A DNA stretch of 64,000 nucleotides from Planctomycetota bacterium (GTDB lineage: Bacteria; Planctomycetota; Planctomycetia; Gemmatales; HRBIN36): NCBI GenBank assembly GCA_014584395.1, contig JACTMY010000020.1, positions 168,631 through 232,630 on the forward strand, read 5' to 3'. The translations under genes and the position numbers were made by a program. The notes under the pieces were generated by a model, which did not search any database, was not told where the DNA came from, and was given only the letters and a program-made list of their open reading frames with translations. This document shows positions 25,563 through 34,297 of the stretch, in pieces. The number at the start of each line of letters is the position of its first letter. The first letter of the stretch is position 1.

Positions 25563-26495
25563 ATGAATGATAAACGCCGCCTGGGTCGAGGATTGGATGC
25601 TTTGTTTGGCGGATCGGCTTCCCCCTCGTCGGCGGAGATCGCGCTGCCCGCCGAGGCCGATGCGGCGGACGCCCTGGCCGGCCAAGCCTGGTCGGAAGTG
25701 CCCATCGCTCAGATCGAAACCAATCGCTTTCAGCCGCGGAAGGAGTTTGACCGCGAATCCATCGAAGCGCTCAGGAGCAGCCTGGAAACGCATGGGCTAT
25801 TGCAGCCAATCGTCGTGCGCAAGAACGGCGACCACTTTGAGCTGATCGCCGGCGAACGGCGTCTCCGCGCCGCCAAGGAAGCGGGCTGGTCCAACATTGC
25901 CGTCCACGTCGTGGACATGAACGATCAATCCGTCTTCGAGGCGGCCCTCGTTGAAAACATCCAGAGGAGCGACCTCAATCCGCTCGAGAAGGCCAAGGGC
26001 TTTCAAGAGTATTTGGAGAAATACAAAGTCAGCCAGGAGCACCTGGCCAAGCGCATCGGCGTCGACCGGGCCACCGTCGCCAATTTGATTCGTTTGCTCG
26101 AGCTGCCGCCCAAGGTGCAGGAGGCGGTCCGCCATGGCCAGATCACCTTCGGCCACGCCCGGGCCTTGTTGTCCCTGGATGAACCGGAGCAGCAGGTCGC
26201 CTTGTGCAAGGAGATTCTGAGCAAGGGCATGTCCGTCCGCCAGGTGGAAGCGACGATCAAGGAGATGAAGTCCGCGGGGACCGCCGCCGCTGAGGCCGCG
26301 GCCGAACCGAAAGCGGACGTTCCGAAAACGCATCACGTCCAGCAGATCGAGGATGAACTGCGGCAGCGCTTCGCCACTAAGGTGGCCATCAAGCTGAAGG
26401 CGGCGGACAAGGGACAGGTGGTGATTCAGTTCGACAACAACGACGACTTCGAACGCATCCTGGCGATCCTTCGGCCCGCGGCCGCCGCAGCTTAG
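25563..26495 (+). CDS. parB: chromosome-partitioning protein ParB
   Basis: RRLGRGLDALFG...RFQPRKEFD...LIAGERRLRAAKEAGW...ALVENIQRSDLNPLEKAKGFQEYLEK...HARALLSL. Confidence 0.97.
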   Translation: MNDKRRLGRGLDALFGGSASPSSAEIALPAEADAADALAGQAWSEVPIAQIETNRFQPRKEFDRESIEALRSSLETHGLLQPIVVRKNGDHFELIAGERRLRAAKEAGWSNIAVHVVDMNDQSVFEAALVENIQRSDLNPLEKAKGFQEYLEKYKVSQEHLAKRIGVDRATVANLIRLLELPPKVQEAVRHGQITFGHARALLSLDEPEQQVALCKEILSKGMSVRQVEATIKEMKSAGTAAAEAAAEPKADVPKTHHVQQIEDELRQRFATKVAIKLKAADKGQVVIQFDNNDDFERILAILRPAAAAA

Positions 26496-26607
26496 CCGTT
26501 CATGGTGGCTTGACCGTTTTGCTTGACTTCACCATCTATCGCGGCTTCTCGGAGGCGCGATGAACCAGCCACGCAGGCGCACGGTCCATAGAATAAGGAA
26601 ACGTTTG

Positions 26608-26682
26608 CGGGGTGTAGCTCAGCCTGGCTAGAGCGCTTGGTTTGGGACCAAGAAGTCGCTGGTTCGAATCCAGTCACCCCGA
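26608..26682 (+). tRNA. tRNA-Pro (anticodon TGG)
   Basis: 75-nt cloverleaf by hand: acceptor CGGGGTG/CACCCCG, anticodon arm CTTGG-TTTGGGA-CCAAG, T arm with GGTTCGAATCC. Confidence 0.95.
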
Positions 26683-26697
26683 CTTTTTTCAGCAACA

Positions 26698-26735
26698 AGC
26701 CCTTCGGCGAGAACGTCGAAGGGCTTTCTCATTTT
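26698..26735 (+). terminator. rho-independent terminator after tRNA-Pro
   Basis: AGCCCTTCG...CGAAGGGCT followed by TTCTCATTTT. Confidence 0.7.
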
Positions 26736-26800
26736 AGGGGGAAGAGACGCTGCTCCATGATGCTCTTCAAGTGGAGCCGAGCTGCAAACCTACCACGCCG

Positions 26801-27622
26801 TTAATCGCACTTGCCCGGCGCCGTCGGCATCGGGAAGTGCTTTTGAAACCACGCTTCCCAGAACGGCTTCTCGCGGGCGGCGGTTGCGGCCGCCTGATCG
26901 CCATAGTGATAGGCAGTCAGCGCCACCATGGTCTGACCGCCCATACTGTAGGTGCCCAGGGCGGCGACGCCCGGCCCTGGCTGGTCGAGCCGCAGCAAAA
27001 GGTCATTTGGCTTGTGGGTAACGTGCTCGACCACGCCACTCAGCGTCGGGACGCCCGCGGGTGATGCATAGTTCTGCCCGACGCTCAGGCCTTTCAATCC
27101 CAAGGCCGCGGTCAGCTTTTCCCAAGCTTTTTCCTCGCTTCCCGCGGTCGGGACCACGAACGGCATCGGCGCGGAGCGCAGGCCGCGGAAGTGCGTGAGG
27201 TAGATTCGCAGCGTGCGGAAGAATCCCGGCCAGCCGGATTCCGTTCCTTCCAGTTGTTTATCCCAGTCGTCGGTGCTGGCAAAAAGGCTGTGCACGACGC
27301 GAACAAGGCAGACGCCCCCAGCGCGGGCTTCGACGCTCCATTCGGTAGCGATGGGCGGGGAACCGCCCCAGCCTTCGCCTTGCGCGGTGAAGCGCCGCGG
27401 CGGATCCCAGGACGTCACCTCCGCACGGGACTCCATGCCCGGGCCGAAGTTCAGCTTCACCGCCACGGGCTTGCCATCCTTTTCCTCGAACTCTGTCGGC
27501 ACGAACCAGGACGAAATCCCCGGTCCGGTGGCGATGGCCTGCCAGACTTCCTCCGGCGTGCCGGGGACTTCAACTTCGACCTGAACGGAACGGCGGCCGG
27601 AGTCTTCTTTCTTAACGCTCAT
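26801..27622 (-). CDS. SRPBCC/AHSA1-domain protein
   Basis: RSVQVEVEVPGTPEEVWQAIATGPGISSWFVPTEFEE...VTSWDPPRRFTAQGEGW. Confidence 0.88.
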   Translation of the reverse strand: MSVKKEDSGRRSVQVEVEVPGTPEEVWQAIATGPGISSWFVPTEFEEKDGKPVAVKLNFGPGMESRAEVTSWDPPRRFTAQGEGWGGSPPIATEWSVEARAGGVCLVRVVHSLFASTDDWDKQLEGTESGWPGFFRTLRIYLTHFRGLRSAPMPFVVPTAGSEEKAWEKLTAALGLKGLSVGQNYASPAGVPTLSGVVEHVTHKPNDLLLRLDQPGPGVAALGTYSMGGQTMVALTAYHYGDQAAATAAREKPFWEAWFQKHFPMPTAPGKCD

Positions 27623-28221
27623 GATGGCTCCTTCGGATCGGATTGCTGCGGCAAAGGGTGTGCCACGACCACCAGGCGATGCGCGCGGCCGCCGGGGGCG
27701 GATGCATCGTGATACTTCGAAACGAGCTTCGTGATGGCTTCGGTGAGTTCGTTCGTGAAGGCTGCTCGCTCCGCCGGCGAACGAAAGCGAATCTCCGTAT
27801 CCACTGCCAGCGTTGCCAGGCGTTTGCCCGCCTCCATAGCGCGGCGAATCAAGTCGCCCACCTCGCGGACGACCCGCGCCCCCAGGGCGATGAGATAACT
27901 TGCGGACAGCCGATCGAGTTCCCGATTTCGGTCAACGGCGACCGGCCCCATGGCGCTTGGCGAAACAACGTAGGAAGCGGCCGACGCCACGAGCAGCCGT
28001 TCGGTCAGCCCGCCCCACTTGCGCTCCGAAGCCAGCCGCACCAGTCCGTGCTTTTCCAGCGCGTGCAGGTGATAGTTGACTTTCTGTCGAGCCAAGCCGA
28101 CCCGCGAGGCCAGCGCCGCCGCTGACGCCGGCTCGGCCATCTCGGAAAGGAGACGACTCCGCATGGGCTCCAAGGCCACCGTTGCGGCTGTCGGATCATC
28201 GATCACTTGAACATCGAGCAT
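27619..28221 (-). CDS. ArsR-type winged-helix regulator, ATGA-coupled to SRPBCC gene
   Basis: RSRLLSEMAEPASAAALASRVGLARQKVNYHLHALEKHGLVRL; 4-nt overlap with the downstream CDS. Confidence 0.85.
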   Translation of the reverse strand: MLDVQVIDDPTAATVALEPMRSRLLSEMAEPASAAALASRVGLARQKVNYHLHALEKHGLVRLASERKWGGLTERLLVASAASYVVSPSAMGPVAVDRNRELDRLSASYLIALGARVVREVGDLIRRAMEAGKRLATLAVDTEIRFRSPAERAAFTNELTEAITKLVSKYHDASAPGGRAHRLVVVAHPLPQQSDPKEPS

Positions 28222-28236
28222 GAAGAGAAGATATCA

Positions 28237-28256
28237 TTGACAACTTTTATTGTCAA
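28237..28256. promoter_or_regulatory. candidate operator, TTGACAA-N6-TTGTCAA
   Basis: Perfect 7-bp inverted repeat, 16 bp upstream of the ArsR-type start codon. Confidence 0.55.
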
Positions 28257-28318
28257 GAACAAATCATGGGTTTTATGCTAAAATCATGCAGTCGATGGTT
28301 TGCCGAAGGGATAGGTAG

Positions 28319-28456
28319 AGTCGCGGCGATGTCGCCGCACTTGCGGATCAGATCAAGGCCAGCGATCTCAAGCGGTGGCTGACCAAGGCGATGAAGATTC
28401 AGTGGGACTACAAGAACATCGTGAAGCGCAAGGGCAAACTGCAGCGTCTGCGGTAG
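28319..28456 (+). pseudogene. possible orphan C-terminal gene fragment
   Basis: Open frame after an in-frame TAG: SRGDVAALADQIKASDLKRWLTKAMKIQWDYKNIVKRKGKLQRLR*; protein-like composition, no plausible full-length start. Confidence 0.3.
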
Positions 28457-28512
28457 GCCAGTTTTGATAGGTGTGCTTTAACGGGACCGTTTCGACCCTT
28501 CTCTCAACCCCC

Positions 28513-28875
28513 CTAGCCCTTGCCTTTCGCTTTTCTGCCAGTGCGTTCGAGTTGCTGGCCCCAGGCGTGCATGGCCGCGAGCACGGGCTCGAGGTCCCGG
28601 CCCAGGGGCGTCAGCGAATACTCCACCTTGGGCGGGATCTGCTGATAGACGCGGCGATGGATGATCCCGCTCTCCTCTAGTTCGCGAAGCTGCCGGGTCA
28701 GGGTGCGGGCGGAGACGCCGCCGAGGAGCCTCGTTAGCTCGCCAAAGCGGCGGACGCCGTCCAGAAGATAGTGGATGACCAACACCTTCCAGCGCCCGCC
28801 GATGGCCGCGATCGTGGTCTCGACGGGGCAGGAGAGGGTTTTCTTGTCGTTCTTGCGCCTGAGGGTTTGCGGCAT
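28513..28875 (-). CDS. HxlR-family transcriptional regulator
   Basis: CPVETTIAAIGGRWKVLVIHYLLDGVRRFGELTRLLGGVSARTLTRQLRELEESGIIHRRVYQQIPPKVEYSLTPLGRDL. Confidence 0.95.
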   Translation of the reverse strand: MPQTLRRKNDKKTLSCPVETTIAAIGGRWKVLVIHYLLDGVRRFGELTRLLGGVSARTLTRQLRELEESGIIHRRVYQQIPPKVEYSLTPLGRDLEPVLAAMHAWGQQLERTGRKAKGKG

Positions 28876-28917
28876 GGCTAGCTATCATCCGTGTTACTGA
28901 CTGACAAAATAGACCGT

Positions 28918-28954
28918 ACTTGATTTATTGCCGATCACCTCCTTAAAATCAAGT
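28918..28954. promoter_or_regulatory. 9-bp inverted repeat ACTTGATTT-N19-AAATCAAGT in divergent intergenic region
   Basis: Direct read between the hxlR-type gene (-) and the isochorismatase gene (+). Confidence 0.5.
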
Positions 28955-28989
28955 CGTCTTGGAACTTTCCTCGTGCCCCTGGAGTCAAC

Positions 28990-29613
28990 ATGAACCCTTC
29001 GTTCTCCTATCGGCGGCTGGACAAAAACAATGCCGCGGTGTTGCTGGTCGATCATCAGTCCGGCTTGTGCAACCTCGTCGGCGACTTCTCGCCGGACGAC
29101 TTCAGGAACAACGTGCTCGCCCTGGCTCGCGCGGCCAAGTATTTCCAGTTGCCCACGATCCTGACCACGAGCTTTGAGAACGGTCCCAATGGCCCGCTGT
29201 TGCCGGAGTTGAAAGAGCTGTTTCCGAAGGCTCCCTATATTGCCCGGCCTGGCAACATCAACGCCTGGGACAATGAGGAATTCGTCCAGGCCGTTCGCGC
29301 GACCGGCAAGAAGCAGTTGATCATCGCCGGGGTCGTCACCGAAGTGTGCGTCGCCTTTCCCGCCCTGTCCGCGGTGGAAGCGGGCTACGAGGTCTTCGTC
29401 GTCACGGACGCCTCCGGCACCTTTAACCACACGACCCGGGACGCGGCCTGGTTCCGCATGCAAGCGGCGGGCGTGCAACTGCTGACCTGGTTCGCTATGG
29501 CTTGCGAACTGCATCGCGATTGGCGGAACGACGTCGAGGGGCTGGCCACGCTGCTGTCGAATCATCTGCCCGCCTATCGCAACCTGATCACCAGCTACAA
29601 CGCAACGAAGTAA
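28990..29613 (+). CDS. isochorismatase-family hydrolase (YcaC-like)
   Basis: AAVLLVDHQSGLCNLV...IARPGNINAWDNEEFVQAVRATGKKQLIIAGVVTEVCVAFPALSAVEAGYEVFVVTDASGTF. Confidence 0.93.
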   Translation: MNPSFSYRRLDKNNAAVLLVDHQSGLCNLVGDFSPDDFRNNVLALARAAKYFQLPTILTTSFENGPNGPLLPELKELFPKAPYIARPGNINAWDNEEFVQAVRATGKKQLIIAGVVTEVCVAFPALSAVEAGYEVFVVTDASGTFNHTTRDAAWFRMQAAGVQLLTWFAMACELHRDWRNDVEGLATLLSNHLPAYRNLITSYNATK

Positions 29614-29720
29614 ATCCTGTCCGTATGGGGTTTCCTTGAGGGCGGGGGCCTACAGCCTCCGCTCGCGGCGGCCCTTTCGTCGTACCGAAACGTAAACCGC
29701 TAATGCCAAGGGGTGGTGCC

Positions 29721-30584
29721 ATGAAACGCATCCGTGAAATACGCCGCCACATTCCCCAGCACTGGGTGGGCGATGGCTTTCCCGTGCGCAGCCTGTTTGC
29801 CTATCACGAAGGCGCAGCCTTCGATCCGTTCTTGCTCCTGGACTATGCCGGCCCGCATGCCTTCCCGCCGGGGCAAGCCCGGCGCGGCGTCGGCGAGCAT
29901 CCCCACCGCGGCTTCGAAACCGTGACCATCGTCTATCAGGGCGAACTCGAACACCGCGATTCCAGCGGCAGCCAGGGGTCGATCGGCCCCGGCGACGTGC
30001 AGTGGATGACCGCCGCCGCCGGCGTCGTGCATGAGGAGTTTCACAGCGAACGCTTCACGCGCGCAGGAGGCGTTTTGGAAATGGTGCAGCTTTGGGTCAA
30101 TCTGCCGGCCAAGGACAAGATGTCGCCGCCCAAGTATCAAGCCATCCTCGATGGCCAAATCCCCCGCGTCGAGCTGCCCGAAGGTGCAGGGACAGCGCGG
30201 ATCATCGCCGGTGCGTTTCAGGGGACCACCGGTCCAGCCCGGACCTTCACGCCCATCCATCTCTGGGATGTCCAATTGCAGACCGTCCGCCCCTTCGCGT
30301 TTGCCGTGCCCCCTGGCCACACGGCCATCCTGGTCGTGCAGCGCGGCGCCATCCACATCGGCGAGACGCCGGTCAAAGCGGTCGAGTTGGTCTTATTCGA
30401 AGAGCAAGGCGATGCGGTGCAGCTTGCCGCTCAGGAGCCGTCCCGCTTGTTGGTTTTGATGGGGCAGCCGCTTAAGGAGCCGGTGGTGGGGCAAGGTCCG
30501 TTCGTCATGAACAGCCGCGACGAGATCCGGCAAGCGCTCATGGACTATCAGATGGGCCGGATGGGTCATCTGGGCGGGGCCTGA
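29721..30584 (+). CDS. pirin family protein
   Basis: LLDYAGPHAFPPGQARRGVGEHPHRGFETVTIVYQGELEHRDSSGSQGSIGPGDVQWMTAAAGVVHEE. Confidence 0.96.
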   Translation: MKRIREIRRHIPQHWVGDGFPVRSLFAYHEGAAFDPFLLLDYAGPHAFPPGQARRGVGEHPHRGFETVTIVYQGELEHRDSSGSQGSIGPGDVQWMTAAAGVVHEEFHSERFTRAGGVLEMVQLWVNLPAKDKMSPPKYQAILDGQIPRVELPEGAGTARIIAGAFQGTTGPARTFTPIHLWDVQLQTVRPFAFAVPPGHTAILVVQRGAIHIGETPVKAVELVLFEEQGDAVQLAAQEPSRLLVLMGQPLKEPVVGQGPFVMNSRDEIRQALMDYQMGRMGHLGGA

Positions 30585-30617
30585 CTGACCGGTAGAAAAA
30601 GGGCTGCTGCATCGCGA

Positions 30618-30986
30618 TCATCCCGGCGCGCGTTTTTTCGCTGCATCGGCTCGCCGCTCGGCGGATTGCATCTCTTCGAGCAGGTTGTCGAGCCGCTGGA
30701 AATGTTCTTCCCACTGCTGGCGATAGGTTTCCAGCCATTGGGAGGCTTCCTCCAGCGGTTTGGCCAAGAGCCGGCAGGGGCGGCGCTGGGCTTCCCGGCC
30801 GCGGGCAATCAACCCGGCCCGTTCGAGCACCTTCAAATGCTTGGAAATGGCGGGTTGGCTCATGGCGAAGGGCTTGGCCAATTCCATGACCGTCGCTTCG
30901 CCCCGCGCGAGCCTCGCCAGGATGGCGCGCCGGGTCGGGTCGGCCAGGGCCGCGAAGGTTTTATTCAGTCGGGTCGAGCTTTTCAT
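30618..30986 (-). CDS. ArsR-family transcriptional regulator
   Basis: LNKTFAALADPTRRAILARLARGEATVMELAKPFAMSQPAISKHLKVLERAGLIARGREAQRRPCRL. Confidence 0.95.
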   Translation of the reverse strand: MKSSTRLNKTFAALADPTRRAILARLARGEATVMELAKPFAMSQPAISKHLKVLERAGLIARGREAQRRPCRLLAKPLEEASQWLETYRQQWEEHFQRLDNLLEEMQSAERRADAAKKRAPG

Positions 30987-31011
30987 TTTTTTTTGGAATC
31001 CGCTTGCATCA

Positions 31012-31027
31012 ATAACTATGAGGTTAT
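31012..31027. promoter_or_regulatory. candidate ArsR operator ATAAC-N6-GTTAT
   Basis: Inverted repeat 26 bp upstream of the ArsR start codon. Confidence 0.45.
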
Positions 31028-31131
31028 ATACAAGACGAATGTCAACGTCAAGACGCCAGGCTGACCCGCGGCGTTTGCCGGGGTCTGCGTCTAGACGACC
31101 CATCTTTTCCTCATGTCGTCGAGAGGTGCTT

Positions 31132-31680
31132 ATGAAAACGTGCAGCTTTGCCCTGGCCGCCTGGTTTTGCGTTTCGGTGCTCGTCGCTCAACAACCGCCC
31201 GGCATGCCCGCGCCGGTGAAGGAACATGAATGGCTCAAGCAATTCATCGGCGAGTGGGAGATCACCTCCGAAGCGCACATGGGGCCTGACCAACCCGCGA
31301 TGAAATGCCAAGGCACGATCTCGAGCCGATCCCTGGGCGGGTTTTGGATCGTTTCCGAGATGAAGGCCAACATGATGGGAACGGACATCACCGCCCTGCA
31401 AACGATCGGCTACCATCCGCAGAAGAAAAAGTACATCGGCTCCTGGGTGGATTCGATGACGGATCACATGTGGACGTACGAAGGCACGGTCGATTCCACG
31501 GGCAAGATTTTGACCCTGGAAGCGGAAGGGCCGAACTTCATGGTCGAGGGCAAGACGGCCAAGTTCCGGGACATCTATGAATTTAAGTCCAAGGACGAAA
31601 TCATCCTCACCTCCTCTATGCAAGGCGAGGATGGCAAGTGGACCACCTTCATGACCGGGACCGCGAAGCGGAAGAAGTAA
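31132..31680 (+). CDS. DUF1579 domain-containing exported protein
   Basis: HEWLKQFIGEWEITSEAHMGPDQPAMKCQGTISSRSLGGFWIVSEMKANMMG...TIGYHPQKKKYIGSWVDSM; signal peptide. Confidence 0.9.
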   Translation: MKTCSFALAAWFCVSVLVAQQPPGMPAPVKEHEWLKQFIGEWEITSEAHMGPDQPAMKCQGTISSRSLGGFWIVSEMKANMMGTDITALQTIGYHPQKKKYIGSWVDSMTDHMWTYEGTVDSTGKILTLEAEGPNFMVEGKTAKFRDIYEFKSKDEIILTSSMQGEDGKWTTFMTGTAKRKK

Positions 31681-31706
31681 AAGCCGGAGTTGGCCCCAAG
31701 GGGCGG

Positions 31707-32012
31707 TCACTCGCTGAGCAGATGCGTGCCATGGGTGATCGCTCCGCCGGCCCGAATGGCGGCGGCCACATGGATGGTCTCCGCCAATTCTTCCTCCGTG
31801 GCGCCGGCTTTGAGCGCCGCCTGGCGGTGCACCTCGATGCAGTAGGGGCACTGCGTGGCCAGGGCGACAGCGATCCCCATCAATTCCTTGTATTTCTTCG
31901 GAATCACCCCCTCGGCGAAGGCAGCCTTGTCGTAGGCCCAGAAAGCGTCCGTCAGCGGCTTGGCCAGTTGGCTGAGCTTGGGAAGTCGTTTCAAATGTTC
32001 CTTGGCGTACAT
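31707..32012 (-). CDS. carboxymuconolactone decarboxylase/AhpD-like protein
   Basis: [59 protein letters not shown]; CxxC-H motif. Confidence 0.95.
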   Translation of the reverse strand: MYAKEHLKRLPKLSQLAKPLTDAFWAYDKAAFAEGVIPKKYKELMGIAVALATQCPYCIEVHRQAALKAGATEEELAETIHVAAAIRAGGAITHGTHLLSE

Positions 32013-32200
32013 GGCGGATTCCTTCTTGCGTGGAGGAAGGGGGAATTCGTGATCAGCGAGCCGACTTCATTGTACTTGGAGGCGGCATCTCGTCGATGAC
32101 CACTTTGAGGCCGCGGGTTGGCCGGTCTGGCGATGGCCCAGGCGGCTGCGTTCCGCAAGTTGACGCGCCCTTACCCTTCGAGCCAGGGAGGTTGATCGCT

Positions 32201-32569
32201 ATGGCCTGGATGATCCTGATCTTGGCGGGACTCTTCGAAGTGGCCTGGGCCATTGGCCTCAAGTACACGCACGGCTTCAGCCGACTGTGGCCGAGCGTGT
32301 TCACGATCGTGGCCCTGGCCGTCAGCATGTACTTATTGGCCTATGCAGCCAAGACGCTCCCCATCGGCACGGCTTACGCCGTGTGGGTGGGCATCGGGGC
32401 GGCAGGCACGGCCATCCTGGGCATTTTCCTCTTGAAGGAACCCGTGACCATGTACCGCATCTTGTTTCTGGGTTTGTTGATCATCGCCATCGTGGGCCTG
32501 AGACTCACGGCTGCCGCTGCCCCCGCGTCAGAAGCCAGCGGCCAGGAGATCGCTCAGCAAGGACAATAA
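32201..32569 (+). CDS. small multidrug resistance family transporter (SugE/Gdx-like)
   Basis: [81 protein letters not shown]. Confidence 0.94.
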   Translation: MAWMILILAGLFEVAWAIGLKYTHGFSRLWPSVFTIVALAVSMYLLAYAAKTLPIGTAYAVWVGIGAAGTAILGIFLLKEPVTMYRILFLGLLIIAIVGLRLTAAAAPASEASGQEIAQQGQ

Positions 32570-32601
32570 AAAAGACCGGAGCAGCGTGCCCCGGTCTTTT
32601 T
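32566..32601. terminator. bidirectional terminator
   Basis: AAAAAAGACCGG-N11-CCGGTCTTTTT. Confidence 0.8.
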
Positions 32602-32623
32602 GATCTGTGATGAACGGCTAACG

Positions 32624-33277
32624 TTAAGCCTTTTTCGACTTGCTCCGCTTGCGGCGGCGATAGCGATCTCCGGCGAGCAGCGATCCCGCCAAAGCCGCCC
32701 CGCCCAGCAGCATGGTGCTCGGCTCAGGAATGGCGGCAATCTCCAGCCGAATCTGCGGCATGACCGTGTTAGACGTGTTGCCACCCAGGGTGCCATCTTC
32801 CACGGTTACAGAACCGAGGTTATTGCTGCCCAGGTGGAAATCCCAAAACCAATTCTGTTCAGCGGCTTGGGAGTAGCCGACTTCGATGTGGTAGCGGGTG
32901 CCTGGGGTCAAATCCACTGGTGCACCAAAGGTGACATCATAATAGGTGAGGCCATTGTCCACGTTCCAGGTGACGTTCGCCGTGGTCAGCAAGTTGTTAT
33001 TTACACCGCCAGGATAGCTGGTGGTTTCCCACAAGCGCCAGGTTGCGGAGATAGGTTCGGAGCCGAGATTCGTCCACAGTCCCGCACCATAGACGGTCAA
33101 TGGGTCATTAACGGTGAACACGGTTCCGCGAAAACTGCTGTAGCCGTCGTTTATACCGCCCGTGAATTGCATGAAATTGCCAGTTCCGAGCAACTCGAGG
33201 TACTGAGCCGAGGCGCGCTGCGGAGCCAAGAAGCCGACCAAGGCCAATGCCATCAATGGAATCCAAATCCGCCGCAT
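32624..33277 (-). CDS. PEP-CTERM sorting domain-containing protein
   Basis: Signal peptide; C-terminus AAIPEPSTMLLGGAALAGSLLAGDRYRRRKRSKSKKA. Confidence 0.93.
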   Translation of the reverse strand: MRRIWIPLMALALVGFLAPQRASAQYLELLGTGNFMQFTGGINDGYSSFRGTVFTVNDPLTVYGAGLWTNLGSEPISATWRLWETTSYPGGVNNNLLTTANVTWNVDNGLTYYDVTFGAPVDLTPGTRYHIEVGYSQAAEQNWFWDFHLGSNNLGSVTVEDGTLGGNTSNTVMPQIRLEIAAIPEPSTMLLGGAALAGSLLAGDRYRRRKRSKSKKA

Positions 33278-33450
33278 CTGTTATCTCCTTCTAAAGAAAA
33301 GCTGAGTTCATTTATACTGTCATCAAAGATTCATGTCTACCCATATTCCATAATTCCCACAATCATCGTGACTTCCCACTTTCCAAGGAATGATCATCGG
33401 TTGGACATGGGAACGTGGGGGTAGCCCTCATGTTAGAAAGGGTGCCGCGG

Positions 33451-34293
33451 TCAGCGTTCGGTGCGTTTGGCTTGACTGACGGATTGCCAGAATGCGTCAT
33501 TCATGTCTGGGCAAAATTGAGCCATCAATTCCTTCATCCGCTGCACTTTGGCGCGGAGAACGACGTCGGTCTTGATCCGTTCGTCCAGGTAGGCGGCATC
33601 GACGATGAGATGGGCGAACACTTCCGCCTTGTCCTCTTCCACCGCCGTAGTGGAGTAATGATTGAGGAAGCCCGGATAGCGCGTGGTGAGGACGGAGGTT
33701 TCCCGCATCTCCTGAGCCGACGCTCCACCGCGGCCATACTTGAAGTTGGCGGGGTTGAGGGCCGACCAGCGCTCATCCTGATAGACCAACCCATCGTCTT
33801 GATAATCGATCAGATGAAAGAACTCGTGATGGATCACCTTCCTCAGGTAAGCGGGGCTGTGCGTGCCCCGGGCGACGTCGAGGTAAAGGGTGTCATGCTG
33901 ATAGTCCGGGATGGCGGAACGCCGCTGCCCAGCGAACGACAACGCGCGGCAGAGAACGATCCGCTTGAGCTTGGAGCGTTGGACCAGGCTGGCGGGATAG
34001 AGAGAAAATTCAAACACGAACAGGGGCACGTAATGTTGCCATTCCTTGTCCCCTGCCGCTTGGCCTTGGATGACGCCATGAAACGTCTTCACCGGGAAGG
34101 CCGGCTGTGCCGCGATCACCTCGATCTTGAACTGCTTGGCCAGCTTCGCCAGAGCTTCGTCAGGAGGCGGGGCCGAGCGTGGCGGCTCCTGCGCCAGCAG
34201 GGGCAACCAGCCGCATAAAAGAACGGCCCACAAGCCATGCCAAGACAGCCAAGCTTTCGCCACAGGTCGCCCCCCAATATCCTGGAAGGTCAA
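33451..34293 (-). CDS. putative secreted zinc metallopeptidase (HExxH)
   Basis: Hydrophobic leader; VIHHEFFHLIDY (HEFFH) with downstream AVEEDKAEVFAHLI candidate glutamate ligand. Confidence 0.6.
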   Translation of the reverse strand: MTFQDIGGRPVAKAWLSWHGLWAVLLCGWLPLLAQEPPRSAPPPDEALAKLAKQFKIEVIAAQPAFPVKTFHGVIQGQAAGDKEWQHYVPLFVFEFSLYPASLVQRSKLKRIVLCRALSFAGQRRSAIPDYQHDTLYLDVARGTHSPAYLRKVIHHEFFHLIDYQDDGLVYQDERWSALNPANFKYGRGGASAQEMRETSVLTTRYPGFLNHYSTTAVEEDKAEVFAHLIVDAAYLDERIKTDVVLRAKVQRMKELMAQFCPDMNDAFWQSVSQAKRTER

Positions 34294-34297
34294 TCGT

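Noticed and set aside
32010-32200. Guanidine (ykkC-type) riboswitch upstream of sugE-like gene
   Set aside because: None of the conserved core sequences could be recognised by eye; not called without a covariance-model search.
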